Of a stretch of DNA of 64,000 nt, positions 53,492 through 61,852 are shown in pieces (the stretch's first letter is position 1; each line of letters opens with the position of its first letter). A model generated the notes under the pieces. It searched no databases and was not told the origin of the DNA. It saw nothing but the letters and a program-made list of their open reading frames with translations. The stretch is taken from positions 217,238-281,237 of the forward strand of contig DAIOGK010000002.1 in assembly GCA_036745275.1 (NCBI GenBank), read 5' to 3'. The translations under genes and the position numbers were made by a program. This DNA comes from JAIUNP01 sp020161975. GTDB taxonomy: Bacteria; Pseudomonadota; Alphaproteobacteria; Rhizobiales; Beijerinckiaceae.

Positions 53492-54196
53492 ATGACCGAC
53501 ACGAACTCCGCCCCCGCCAAACCCGGCCTTTTCCGCCGGCTCTGGACATGGTTCACCGCGCGTTCGCGCTATGGCTGGGGCATCATTGCCTCTGTCTTCT
53601 TCGTCGTGGGCATCGGCTTCTGGGGCTCCTTCAACTGGGGGCTCGAAGCGACCAACAATGAGCAGTTCTGCATCTCCTGCCACGAGATGAAGGACAATGT
53701 GTACGCCGAGTATCGCAGCACCGTGCACTATTCCAACAAGACCGGCGTGCGGGCCACCTGCCCTGATTGCCATGTGCCAAAGGAGTGGGGGCACAAGATG
53801 GTGCGCAAGATCCAGGCCTCCTACGAGGTCTGGCACAAGATTCTCGGCACGATCGACACGCCAGCCAAATTCGCAGCCTACCGGCCCGAAATGTCTAAGA
53901 GCGTCTGGCGCGCCATGAAGACGACGGACAGCCGCGAATGTCGCAACTGCCACAATTTCAACTCGATGGAGTTCTCGCAACAGGAACCGCGCGCCGGGCG
54001 CCTGCACCAAAGCGCGCTGAACCAAGGCAAGACCTGCATCGATTGCCATCAGGGCATCGCGCATAAACTGCCGCCGCAAGCCGCTGAAAACTACCAGCAC
54101 ATGCTCGACACCATTGACAATGTGAGCCTGACGCAGAAAGTCGTCGATTATCTTCAGGGTGCCGATGTCGAGAAGGCAAAGAGGGCACCGAGATGA
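53492..54196 (+). CDS. napC: NapC tetrahaem quinol dehydrogenase
   Basis: 234 residues. A single anchor helix (YGWGIIASVFFVVGIGFWG) is followed by four haem sites: CISCH, CPDCH, CRNCH and CIDCH. It belongs to the NapC/NirT family and carries electrons from the quinol pool to NapB. Both NapC and NapGH are present, giving two quinol routes. Its stop overlaps the next gene by four bases. Confidence 0.95.
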   Translation: MTDTNSAPAKPGLFRRLWTWFTARSRYGWGIIASVFFVVGIGFWGSFNWGLEATNNEQFCISCHEMKDNVYAEYRSTVHYSNKTGVRATCPDCHVPKEWGHKMVRKIQASYEVWHKILGTIDTPAKFAAYRPEMSKSVWRAMKTTDSRECRNCHNFNSMEFSQQEPRAGRLHQSALNQGKTCIDCHQGIAHKLPPQAAENYQHMLDTIDNVSLTQKVVDYLQGADVEKAKRAPR

Positions 54197-54732
54197 CCCG
54201 TTTCGACCCGGAAATCCTGCTGGCCGGCGTTCTCTACGACGGCCGATATGCCGCAGATGGGCTGATCGCCGGCGTCGCCAACCGCCTGCAACAGCGGGGC
54301 TGGCGGCTGGCAGGCGTGGTGCAGGCCAACGAGACCTATGACCCGCTCTGCCCTTGTGACATGCAGCTTGTCGATCTTTCGGGTGGTGCTTCCTTGCGGA
54401 TTTCGCAGCGGCTGGGCCAGCATGCGCGCGGCTGCCGGCTCGACCCGGATGCGCTCTCCCGGGCGGTTGCGATGACCGAAACGGCGTTGCCCGGTGCCGA
54501 TATGCTGATCGTCAACAAGTTCGGCAAGGCGGAAGCCGCTGGCTACGGCTTCCGGCCCGTGATTGCCGAAGCGCTCGCAAACGGCACTCCGGTCCTGGCT
54601 GGCGTCAGCCAGACCAACCTTGCCGCGTTCAATGCTTTTGCAGCCGGAATGGGCGTCATGCTGCCCGCCGAAGCAAAGGAAATCGAACGCTGGATCGAAG
54701 GGCATGGCATCCGGGGCGCAGCTGTCGCATAG
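54193..54732 (+). CDS. DUF2478 protein coupled to nap
   Basis: 179 residues. DUF2478 features are LLAGVLYDGRYAADGLIAGV, CPCDMQLVDLSGG, ADMLIVNKFGKAEAAG, and GFRPVIAEALANGTPVLAGV. The fold looks like a P-loop-NTPase relative related to THEP1-type proteins, but a clean Walker A is not visible. It is known near molybdate transport and molybdoenzyme genes, so a role in Mo cofactor supply is likely. Coupling to napC (ATGA) supports a role in NapA maturation. The function is unproven. Confidence 0.8.
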   Translation: MTRFDPEILLAGVLYDGRYAADGLIAGVANRLQQRGWRLAGVVQANETYDPLCPCDMQLVDLSGGASLRISQRLGQHARGCRLDPDALSRAVAMTETALPGADMLIVNKFGKAEAAGYGFRPVIAEALANGTPVLAGVSQTNLAAFNAFAAGMGVMLPAEAKEIERWIEGHGIRGAAVA

Positions 54733-54754
54733 TCGGATCGTTCCCTCGATCCGA
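54733..54754 (+). terminator. perfect hairpin between nap operon and Crp-type gene
   Basis: TCGGATCG / CGATCCGA with a 6-base loop fills most of the 33-base gap. It has no T-run, so it is more likely to be an attenuator or mRNA end-protecting stem than a full terminator. Confidence 0.45.
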
Positions 54755-54765
54755 AAGTCGTACTT

Positions 54766-55461
54766 ATGCGTGCTGATCGCCTGCCTGTTTTGCCGGAAGA
54801 CCGCCGGATGGTCCGAATGCAACCTATGTTTGCAAATCTGCCGGAGCCTATCTTCTCCGCGCTGATCAATGCGGCTGTTGTCCATCGACTTCCGGCACGG
54901 ACGGTCATTTTCAACGAAAACAGTCCAGCGCTCGATATCTTTTTCGTGCTTGACGGCTGGCTGAAGCTCTCCCGGATCACCCCAAAGGGCAACGAGGCGA
55001 TCATCGCGCTCTTCGCCAAATCCCAGAGCATCGCAGAAGCCGTAGCCTTGACCGGGCAGAATTATCCGGCCACCGCCGAGACGGTCACCGATTGCCGCCT
55101 CATGCGCATTCCCGCTGCGCCGATCATCCAGGCCATCAAGGAACGACCGGATATCGCGCTGGCCATGGTCGCCTCGATCTCGGTGCATCTGCACCGTTTG
55201 CTGCTGGAAGTCACACGCATGAAGGCCGGCACCGGCATTGCCCGCATGGTTGCCTTCCTGACCGATCTCGACGCCGGACGCAAAGCCGCGGAACTCACTC
55301 TTCCCTTTGAAAAGCACGTTCTCGCCCGCCATCTCGGAATGCAACCCGAAAGCCTGTCGCGCACTTTGCGCAAACTGGAGGATTTCGGCGTGAGTATTGA
55401 TGCGCGCAGCGTCCGGATTTCATCATGGGATGCGCTGACGACCGAAGAGTTTTCCGGCTGA
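54766..55461 (+). CDS. Crp/Fnr-family regulator, DNR-like
   Basis: 231 residues. The cyclic-nucleotide-like beta-roll includes ARTVIFNENSPALDIFFVLD, the dimer helix is IALAMVASISVHLHRLLLEV, and the recognition helix is MQPESLSRTLRKL. E-S-L-S-R matches the E-x-x-SR residues that read TTGAT half-sites, so it could bind the boxes before napF. N-terminal Fe-S cysteines of FNR are absent, so it would not sense oxygen by that route; a haem or NO-type sensing mode is possible. The ATG at 54766 has a poor ribosome site; ATG 54808 is an alternative. Confidence 0.82.
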   Translation: MRADRLPVLPEDRRMVRMQPMFANLPEPIFSALINAAVVHRLPARTVIFNENSPALDIFFVLDGWLKLSRITPKGNEAIIALFAKSQSIAEAVALTGQNYPATAETVTDCRLMRIPAAPIIQAIKERPDIALAMVASISVHLHRLLLEVTRMKAGTGIARMVAFLTDLDAGRKAAELTLPFEKHVLARHLGMQPESLSRTLRKLEDFGVSIDARSVRISSWDALTTEEFSG

Positions 55462-55541
55462 AGCCCGGCGGAGCCCGCCCTGAATTTCCCGTTGCACCCG
55501 TTGCGATGTGTGCCATCGTGCATAAATCGTCATGGGACCAC

Positions 55542-55578
55542 TTGTGGGCTCCCCCTATTTAGTTTATATGTGAACTAT
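55542..55578 (+). promoter_or_regulatory. promoter of the phaJ-phaC genes
   Basis: TTGTGG (55542-55547), 17 bases, then TATATG (55565-55570). The surrounding GTTTATATGTGAACTAT (55562-55578) matches 16 of 17 bases of the phasin promoter at 60286. The rest of 55462-55717 holds no gene. Confidence 0.6.
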
Positions 55579-55717
55579 TCGCAGCCGAGCCATCATCGAA
55601 GGCTCGTGCAGCGTCTCCAAAGGCGGGCCTTGCGCGCGGCCCGACGAGGATCAATTTCGTGCGCAGATATTCGAGAGCCGGACCTAACGGGGCTGGCCCG
55701 TCTGGAGGAAGAGCGGA

Positions 55718-56194
55718 ATGTCGAGCGTCGAACTGACCTGGGAAAACTTCAAGGACTATGTCGGCAAGGAAATCGGTGTGTCATCGTGGCATGTCGTGGA
55801 CCAGCAGAAGATCAACGATTTTGCCAAGACCACCGGTGACAACCAGTGGGTCCATGTCGATGTGGAGCGCGCCAATCGCGAGAGTCCCTTCGGCGGTACG
55901 ATTGCGCATGGTTACCTCACGCTGTCGCTGGTGGCAGCGCTGTCGATGGAAATCGGCATTGCGCCGAAAGATACGATTGCGGCATTCAACTACGGTCTCG
56001 ACAAGGTGCGCTTCCTGACCCCGGTGAAATCGGGCTCCAAGGTCCGTCTGAGGGTCGCCCTGGCCGATCTGACCCCCAAGGATCAGGGCGTTCTGATGAA
56101 GAACATCTGCACGTTGGAGGTTGAGGGCGCGCCCCGCCCCGCCATGGTTGCTGAAACGCTGGCGATGCTGATCCCCGGCCGCCCTTTTCGGTGA
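55718..56194 (+). CDS. MaoC-like (R)-specific enoyl-CoA hydratase (PhaJ-like)
   Basis: 158 residues with a hot-dog fold. The hydratase-2 motif is FAKTTGDNQWVHVDVERANR, followed by the conserved GGTIAHGYLTLSL, which gives the catalytic Asp and His. It would convert beta-oxidation enoyl-CoAs to (R)-3-hydroxyacyl-CoA for the polymer synthase. Its stop overlaps the phaC GTG start by four bases. NodN-like MaoC proteins look similar, but coupling to phaC supports PhaJ. Confidence 0.82.
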   Translation: MSSVELTWENFKDYVGKEIGVSSWHVVDQQKINDFAKTTGDNQWVHVDVERANRESPFGGTIAHGYLTLSLVAALSMEIGIAPKDTIAAFNYGLDKVRFLTPVKSGSKVRLRVALADLTPKDQGVLMKNICTLEVEGAPRPAMVAETLAMLIPGRPFR

Positions 56195-57915
56195 AGGGGT
56201 CAGGTCAGGGAGCCGCGGCGAAAGCCGCCCCTGATCTCGGCCCCTCCCAGTATGAAGAAGACGCTGCGCGCACGACGCTCGCCTTCAACCCGATGTTCGG
56301 GCTCCAGACCAATGATCTGGCGGGCGCTGCCGCCACCGTCATGAAGGCGATGGTGACGCAACCGACCGTCGCAGCCAAGGCTTGGATGGGCTTCATGACC
56401 TCGCTCGCGGGGATCGTGACCGGCAATGCCGATGCCAAGCCGGACCCGCGCGACAAGCGCTTTGCAGATCCGACCTGGCAGAAGTCCAAGCTGCATACGG
56501 GCCTCTGGCAGACCTACATGGCATGGTCGAAGGCTTTGAACGAATTCGTGAGTACGGCCGATTTCTCGGCTGCGGACCGGCAGCGGGCTCAGCTCGTCTC
56601 GTCGATCCTGATCGACGCGATGGCACCGTCCAATATCATGCTGGCAAACCCGGCCGCCGTGCGCAAGATCGCCGATACGGGCGGGGCCAGCCTGCTCGAT
56701 TCTGCGAAGAACTTCGTCAACGACATGATCGAGAACGGCGGAATGCCTTCGACCGTGGACAAGTCGAAGTTCAAACTGGGCGAGAACATCGCCATCTCGC
56801 CGGGCGCGGTCGTGTTCCGCAATGAGATCATCGAGCTGATCCAGTATGCGCCGAATACGCCAGAGGTTTACAAGCGCCCGATGCTGATGGTGCCGCCGCA
56901 GATCAACAAGTTCTATTCCGTTGATCTGGCGCCAGACAAATCCATGGTCGCCTATCTCGTCCGGAACGGCATCCAGACCTTCGTCGTTTCCTGGCGTAAC
57001 CCGACTCCGGCCCAGCGCAACTGGGGCCTCACCGATTATGTGCTGGCGCTCGACGAGGCCGTTGATGCGATCCGCGACATCACCGGCTCGGAGACGATCA
57101 ATCTGCTCGGTCCCTGCTCGGGCGGCATTACAGCTTCGACCTATGCCGGCTATCTCGCCGCGCGGGGCGAGACGAAGATCGAGAGCCTCGTGCTCGCAGT
57201 CTGCGTGCTTGATACCTCCAGCGCACAATCCTCCCAGTTCGCGGCGATGGTGACGCCGGAAACGGTGCGGGCCGCCCGCGAAATCTCGCGGGTCAAGGGA
57301 GTACTGGAAGGCGCCGAACTTGCGCGCGTCTTCGCCTGGATGCGCCCGAACGACCTCATCTGGAACTACTGGGTGAACAACTACCTGCTCGGCAATCCGC
57401 CGCCGGCCTTTGACGTTCTCTACTGGAACGCCGATACGACGCGCCTGCCGATGCAACTGCATCACGACTATCTCGACCTGATCGCGAAGAACCCCTTCGT
57501 CGAGGCCGGCGCCATGACGATTGGCGGCGAAGTGATCGACATGAAGAAGGTGAAGCTCGACACCTATGTCGTTGGCGGCACAACGGACCATATCACGCCC
57601 TGGAAGGCGTGCTATGCGACAGCCCGCCTGTTCGGCAAACGCGCCACCTTCGTGCTCTCGAATTCGGGACACCTCCAGTCGCTGCTCAATCCGCCCGGCG
57701 CCCCCAAGGCGACGTTCGTGGCTGGACCGGCGAACGAGCGTGATGCCGAAGACTGGGCGCTCAAACATCCGCGCACCAATGGCTCGTGGTGGATCCACTG
57801 GCTCGGCTGGGTGCAAAAGCATTCGGGTGACAAGGCACCGGCGCCAGCGGCGCTTGGATCGACCAGGCATCCGCAATTGATGGCTTCCCCAGGCTCTTAT
57901 GTGCTCGAGCCCTGA
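56191..57915 (+). CDS. phaC: poly(3-hydroxyalkanoate) synthase, class II-like
   Basis: 574 residues from GTG 56191. Alpha/beta-hydrolase fold with C309 in the lipase-box variant GPCSGG, D466 in GGTTDHITPW and H494 in SNSGHLQSLLNPPGAPKA. The ADTTRLPMQLHHDYL and GHLQSLLNPPG segments resemble Pseudomonas class II synthases, suggesting that medium-chain monomers are accepted. It polymerises (R)-3-hydroxyacyl-CoA on the granule surface. Confidence 0.9.
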   Translation: MKGSGQGAAAKAAPDLGPSQYEEDAARTTLAFNPMFGLQTNDLAGAAATVMKAMVTQPTVAAKAWMGFMTSLAGIVTGNADAKPDPRDKRFADPTWQKSKLHTGLWQTYMAWSKALNEFVSTADFSAADRQRAQLVSSILIDAMAPSNIMLANPAAVRKIADTGGASLLDSAKNFVNDMIENGGMPSTVDKSKFKLGENIAISPGAVVFRNEIIELIQYAPNTPEVYKRPMLMVPPQINKFYSVDLAPDKSMVAYLVRNGIQTFVVSWRNPTPAQRNWGLTDYVLALDEAVDAIRDITGSETINLLGPCSGGITASTYAGYLAARGETKIESLVLAVCVLDTSSAQSSQFAAMVTPETVRAAREISRVKGVLEGAELARVFAWMRPNDLIWNYWVNNYLLGNPPPAFDVLYWNADTTRLPMQLHHDYLDLIAKNPFVEAGAMTIGGEVIDMKKVKLDTYVVGGTTDHITPWKACYATARLFGKRATFVLSNSGHLQSLLNPPGAPKATFVAGPANERDAEDWALKHPRTNGSWWIHWLGWVQKHSGDKAPAPAALGSTRHPQLMASPGSYVLEP

Positions 57916-58028
57916 GGACCAGACGGAGCGGCGGGTTTCCGGGGTTTGCCCCTGACCTGCCGCTCCAATCCGGTTTCATTCGCGGCAAGGCTGTCGCCTG
58001 CCCGAATTTTCCAGTCACGGAGTTGCCC

Positions 58029-58919
58029 TTGTCTCGCACCGCCGCCCAGTTCCAGACAGCCTCTGACCGTCCGGGTTCCGATGGCATCCTTTTCCGCCAG
58101 GTGGTGGTAGGGGATCAGAGCCTTGCGACCGCCTATCGCCCGCCAGCGTCGGCGGACCGCCCAACGGTTCTGATGTTCAATGGTATCGGCGCGAACCTTG
58201 AACTGGCGCTGCCCTTTATCGCAGCGCTCGGTCGTCGCGGCATCGGCGCATTGATCTTCGATGTTCCCGGTGTCGGTGGCTCGCCCGCGCCCGAGCGTCC
58301 CTACAGACCCGGAACGCTCGCCAAGCTCGCCTTCAATCTGCTCGCAGAAATGGGCATCGATACGCCGGTCGTTGTCGCCGGCGTTTCCTGGGGCGGTGCG
58401 ATGGCACAGCAGTTCGCCCGGCAATATCCCGACGCGACGCAGCGCCTCATTCTGGTGGCAACCTCGCCGGGCGTTGTCATGATCCCGGGCAAACTCTCCG
58501 CCATTTTCAAGATGGCCGGCCCGCGCCGCTACATCGACAAGGGCTATATGCGCTCGGTCGCCGGCGAACTCTACGGCGGCGCCTTCCGCAAAGACCCCAC
58601 ACTGATCCACGAACATGCTGCCGCAATGAAGGGGGCGACGCCTTACGGCTACGCGCTCCAGCTTCTGGCCATGACCGGCTGGACCTCGGTTCACTGGCTG
58701 CACACGCTGAAAATGCCGACGCTGGTGCTGTCGGGCACCGATGATCCCCTGATCAATGTCTTCAATGCCCGATTGCTGGCCTCGCGCATCCCCAACGCCC
58801 GGCTGGCGTTAATTGATGACGGGCATTTGTTCGTGGTGACGGAAGCGGACGCAACGGCGGCGATCGTCGACGATTTTATCAGCGGTGACGGATCTCTCGC
58901 CGGTTATCCGCGCGACTGA
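58029..58919 (+). CDS. intracellular PHA depolymerase-like alpha/beta hydrolase (PhaZ-like)
   Basis: About 296 residues. The nucleophile elbow is GVSWGGAMAQQFA, the oxyanion-side motif is LMFNGIGANLELALPFI, the acid is in LSGTDDPLINVFN and the His in IDDGHLFVV. It resembles mcl-PHA depolymerase of pseudomonads. No ATG fits: I chose TTG 58029 because GGAG lies 6 bases before it; TTG 58023 is the alternative. Its position after phaC supports polymer turnover. Confidence 0.78.
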   Translation: MSRTAAQFQTASDRPGSDGILFRQVVVGDQSLATAYRPPASADRPTVLMFNGIGANLELALPFIAALGRRGIGALIFDVPGVGGSPAPERPYRPGTLAKLAFNLLAEMGIDTPVVVAGVSWGGAMAQQFARQYPDATQRLILVATSPGVVMIPGKLSAIFKMAGPRRYIDKGYMRSVAGELYGGAFRKDPTLIHEHAAAMKGATPYGYALQLLAMTGWTSVHWLHTLKMPTLVLSGTDDPLINVFNARLLASRIPNARLALIDDGHLFVVTEADATAAIVDDFISGDGSLAGYPRD

Positions 58920-58931
58920 AGGTTCCTGGTC

Positions 58932-60212
58932 ATGGCCGCGCCCCGCGCTCCGCTTTCGCCAGCAGATCAGGAACAGCTGACCAGCCTGCGCCGGATGCAG
59001 GCGGGCGCAACCGCCCTGCTCGGGGCCAGCCTGGCGACGCTCGTCGCCGCCAAGGCACTGGAGCCGCGCTATCCGGCGCTCGCCTATCTGGCCGCCTTTG
59101 CAGAGGCGGCAACCATTGGCGGGCTCGCCGACTGGTATGCGGTTGTGGCTCTGTTTCGCCGTCCGCTCGGATTGCCGATCCCGCATACGGCCATTCTTCC
59201 CTCGAACCAGGATCGGGTGGCTGAAAGTCTCGGCTCGTTCATCGAAGCGAATTTTCTGGCCGAGCAACAGGTGCGGGCCAAGCTCGCCGAAACCGACTTT
59301 GCCAAGCTGGTCGTCAACTGGCTGGCTGACGAGAAGCGGGCGGGTGTGCTTGCCGGCTTTGCCGTGCGGATGTTGCCCCATGCGCTGAATTCCGCCGATG
59401 CTTCGCGCCTGAGGGCTTTCGTGGCCGACCGCGTGATGGAGGCTGCGGAGCGGGTGAATGTCGCCCCGCTCATCGCCAACCTGATCGAAGGACTGGTGGA
59501 GGGTCAGCGGCACCAGCATTTCCTCGATGAACTGCTCGACGTGCTGAGCCGACTGCTGCTGGAGCCGAAATCGGTCGAGACCGTCCTTCTCAAGATCCGC
59601 GAGGAACTGCCCTCGCTGCTGCGAACGCTCGGTGCCGACGGTTTCCTTCTGCGCAAGATCATCACGTCGGCTGCCGGCCTGATCGAGGAGGTCAAGCAGG
59701 ACCCTGATCACTCGCTGCGCCTCGAAGTTGACAAGCTGGTGCGCAACCTCGTCCTGCGCCTGCGCAATTCGCCGGAATTCCAGGAGAAGGTCGACACCTT
59801 CAAGAACACGTTGCTTCAGCGGCCTGAAACCGCCGAGTTCTTCGCCATCGGCTGGGAGAGCCTCAAGAACTATGTGACAGCGGATGCGGAATCCGAGCAT
59901 TCCGCCTTGCAGCGACACCTGACGACCGTTCTGGTCTCGGCCGCCCGGGCGCTCGGGGAAGATCCCGAACTCAGGGCAGAACTCAATTCGGGTATGGTGA
60001 CTGCCCTCTCAACCTTCATTGCCGAGCATAAGCAGGGCATTTCGACCTATATTTCCAACCAGGTGAAAGCCTGGGACATGGAACATATGACCCTGCTGGT
60101 CGAAACCAAGATCGGTCGTGACCTGCAATACATCCGCTTCAACGGAACGCTGATCGGCGGGCTGATCGGGTTGATCCTTTATAGTGTCCTGCACGCATTC
60201 GGGCTGCGGTAA
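58932..60212 (+). CDS. DUF445 membrane protein
   Basis: 426 residues. An N-terminal helix pair (GATALLGASLATLVAAKAL and AAFAEAATIGGLADWYAVVA) carries the DUF445 signature GLADWYAVVALFRRPLGLP with IPHTAILPSNQ. A long helical, amphipathic middle follows, then a C-terminal helix LIGGLIGLILYSVLHAFG. The family (YjiN-like) has no settled function. It lies 12 bases after the PhaZ-like gene, so co-transcription is likely. Confidence 0.85.
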   Translation: MAAPRAPLSPADQEQLTSLRRMQAGATALLGASLATLVAAKALEPRYPALAYLAAFAEAATIGGLADWYAVVALFRRPLGLPIPHTAILPSNQDRVAESLGSFIEANFLAEQQVRAKLAETDFAKLVVNWLADEKRAGVLAGFAVRMLPHALNSADASRLRAFVADRVMEAAERVNVAPLIANLIEGLVEGQRHQHFLDELLDVLSRLLLEPKSVETVLLKIREELPSLLRTLGADGFLLRKIITSAAGLIEEVKQDPDHSLRLEVDKLVRNLVLRLRNSPEFQEKVDTFKNTLLQRPETAEFFAIGWESLKNYVTADAESEHSALQRHLTTVLVSAARALGEDPELRAELNSGMVTALSTFIAEHKQGISTYISNQVKAWDMEHMTLLVETKIGRDLQYIRFNGTLIGGLIGLILYSVLHAFGLR

Positions 60213-60265
60213 CGCGTCCCGGATCTCGCGACGAGAAAAAAATCGGATCAGACGAAAGATTTATG

Positions 60266-60302
60266 TTGCACTGCACAATGTCTTGGTTTATATATGAACT
60301 AT
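60266..60302 (+). promoter_or_regulatory. phasin promoter with TTGCACTGCACAA element
   Basis: TTGCAC (60266-60271), 17 bases, then TATATA (60289-60294), inside GTTTATATATGAACTAT (60286-60302), the twin of 55562-55578. The -35 overlaps TTGCACTGCACAA, a possible PhaR-like repressor site. Confidence 0.6.
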
Positions 60303-60354
60303 CGGCGATGGAGGCGCTGGATCAAACCTCCAACTGACCTGAATGGAGCTTATC

Positions 60355-60837
60355 ATGACCAAGACCGCCAAGACCGAGGCCCGCATCGAGGAAGTCCGCA
60401 ACGAGGCTGACTCTGCCGTCAAGACGCTGTTCCGCGTTGTCGACAAGGCCAAGAACACCGAATACCTCAACTCCGTCCGTTCGACCGTTGCCGGCGCTGC
60501 CGACACCGTGAAGGACAAGGCCGGCTCGCTGCGCACCAGCGCCACCAGCGCCGTGAATGTCGTTTCTGCCGGCACCGTGAAGGGTGTCGAGGGCCTGACC
60601 GGCCTCGGCCATCACATCGTTGATGCGTCCTACGCCAATCTCGCCCGCACCACGGACATGGTGAAGGACCTCGCCAATGCCCCGACCTTTGGCGACGTGT
60701 ACCGCATTGAGGCGGATTACATCCGCTCGATCGCCAAGCAGAACTACGACCAGCTGGTTGCCGGTGTTTCGATCATCCGCAACATCTTCGCCACTTCGGT
60801 GAAGGCTGCCAAGGATCAGAGCAGCAAGGCTGCCTGA
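60355..60837 (+). CDS. phasin
   Basis: 160 residues, helical and rich in Ala, Lys and Thr without cysteine. Segments KTEARIEEVRNEADSAVKTL, FGDVYRIEADYIRSIAKQNY and VAGVSIIRNIFATSVKAAK are typical of alphaproteobacterial phasins that coat PHA granules. ATG 60355 is preferred over the in-frame 60343 because GGAG lies 6 bases upstream. It has its own promoter and a strong terminator, fitting a highly expressed granule protein. Confidence 0.88.
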   Translation: MTKTAKTEARIEEVRNEADSAVKTLFRVVDKAKNTEYLNSVRSTVAGAADTVKDKAGSLRTSATSAVNVVSAGTVKGVEGLTGLGHHIVDASYANLARTTDMVKDLANAPTFGDVYRIEADYIRSIAKQNYDQLVAGVSIIRNIFATSVKAAKDQSSKAA

Positions 60838-60887
60838 ACAGAAGTCGCGTGAGACGGGCAGCTTCCCCCTTGCCCCACTCCGCAAAG

Positions 60888-60921
60888 ATCCGGTCGCCCC
60901 GTCGGGCGGCCGGATTTTTTT
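60888..60921 (+). terminator. Rho-independent terminator of the phasin gene
   Basis: ATCCGGTCGCCC / GGGCGGCCGGAT (one G-U pair) with a 4-base loop, ending in seven T. Confidence 0.85.
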
Positions 60922-61049
60922 ATGCCTCCGCGCCGCCGGCCGCGGGCTCACGACTGGCGCCCCCGCTGGCGATGCCCTAGCTTGAACCGTGTTCGCCTTC
61001 CCCACCTGACGGTGTTGGCGAGGGACAACAGATCGCGAAAGGCCAGTCG

Positions 61050-61832
61050 ATGACAGCGAATGCTCCCAACGTTGCCATCATAACAGGTGCTGCGCGGGGC
61101 ATCGGGCTCGCGACAGCACGCCGCTTTCTTGCCGCCGGCTGGTCTGTTGGTCTGATCGACATTGATGGCAAGACGTTGGAAACAGCCGCCGAGGCATTGG
61201 ATTTGCCGGCGAGGGTGCTGCCAATCACCTGTGATGTCGCTGAACCGGCGGCTGTCAACGATGCTGTGGCGGCAATCGCTGGGCACTTTGCCCGCATTGA
61301 TGCGCTGGTGAACAATGCCGGTGTCGCGGTGTTCAAGCCCGTGCTGGAGACGACGACGGCCGAGTGGCGTCGCGTTCTTGATGTCAATCTGACCGGCCCC
61401 TTCCTGTGTTCGGTTGCGGTGGCCCCGTTCATGCAGGCCCATGGGGGTGGTGCCATCGTCAACATCACCTCGATTTCCGGGCTGCGCGCCTCGACGCTCC
61501 GCGTCGCGTACGGCACCAGCAAGGCCGGCCTCAGCCACCTGACCAAGCAGCTGGCGGCGGAGTTCGCCGGCATCGGCATCCGCGTCAACGCCGTCGCCCC
61601 CGGACCGGTGGAGACGGCCATGGCGCGGCAGGTCCATACTGCCGCAATCCGGGCCGATTACCGCGATGCGATCCCGCTCGGCCGCTATGGACTGGAAACC
61701 GAGATCGCAGAGGCCGTCTTCTTTCTCTGTAGTGACGGCGCAGGCTACATCACCGGCCAAACGCTGGCAGTTGATGGTGGTTTCGATGCCACGGGGATCG
61801 GGCTTTCAACGCTGCGCGGAGAACGCGGTTAG
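61050..61832 (+). CDS. short-chain dehydrogenase/reductase
   Basis: 260 residues. Rossmann motif TGAARGIGLA, VNNAGVAVF, catalytic Ser in NITSISGL, Tyr/Lys in YGTSKAGL, and the SDR end YITGQTLAVDGGFD. It is a generic FabG-like NAD(P) oxidoreductase. It is convergent with the next SDR (20 bases between stops) and not obviously part of the PHA locus. The substrate is unknown. Confidence 0.85.
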   Translation: MTANAPNVAIITGAARGIGLATARRFLAAGWSVGLIDIDGKTLETAAEALDLPARVLPITCDVAEPAAVNDAVAAIAGHFARIDALVNNAGVAVFKPVLETTTAEWRRVLDVNLTGPFLCSVAVAPFMQAHGGGAIVNITSISGLRASTLRVAYGTSKAGLSHLTKQLAAEFAGIGIRVNAVAPGPVETAMARQVHTAAIRADYRDAIPLGRYGLETEIAEAVFFLCSDGAGYITGQTLAVDGGFDATGIGLSTLRGERG

Positions 61833-61852
61833 GGAAGCTTGCGCCGGTTTTC

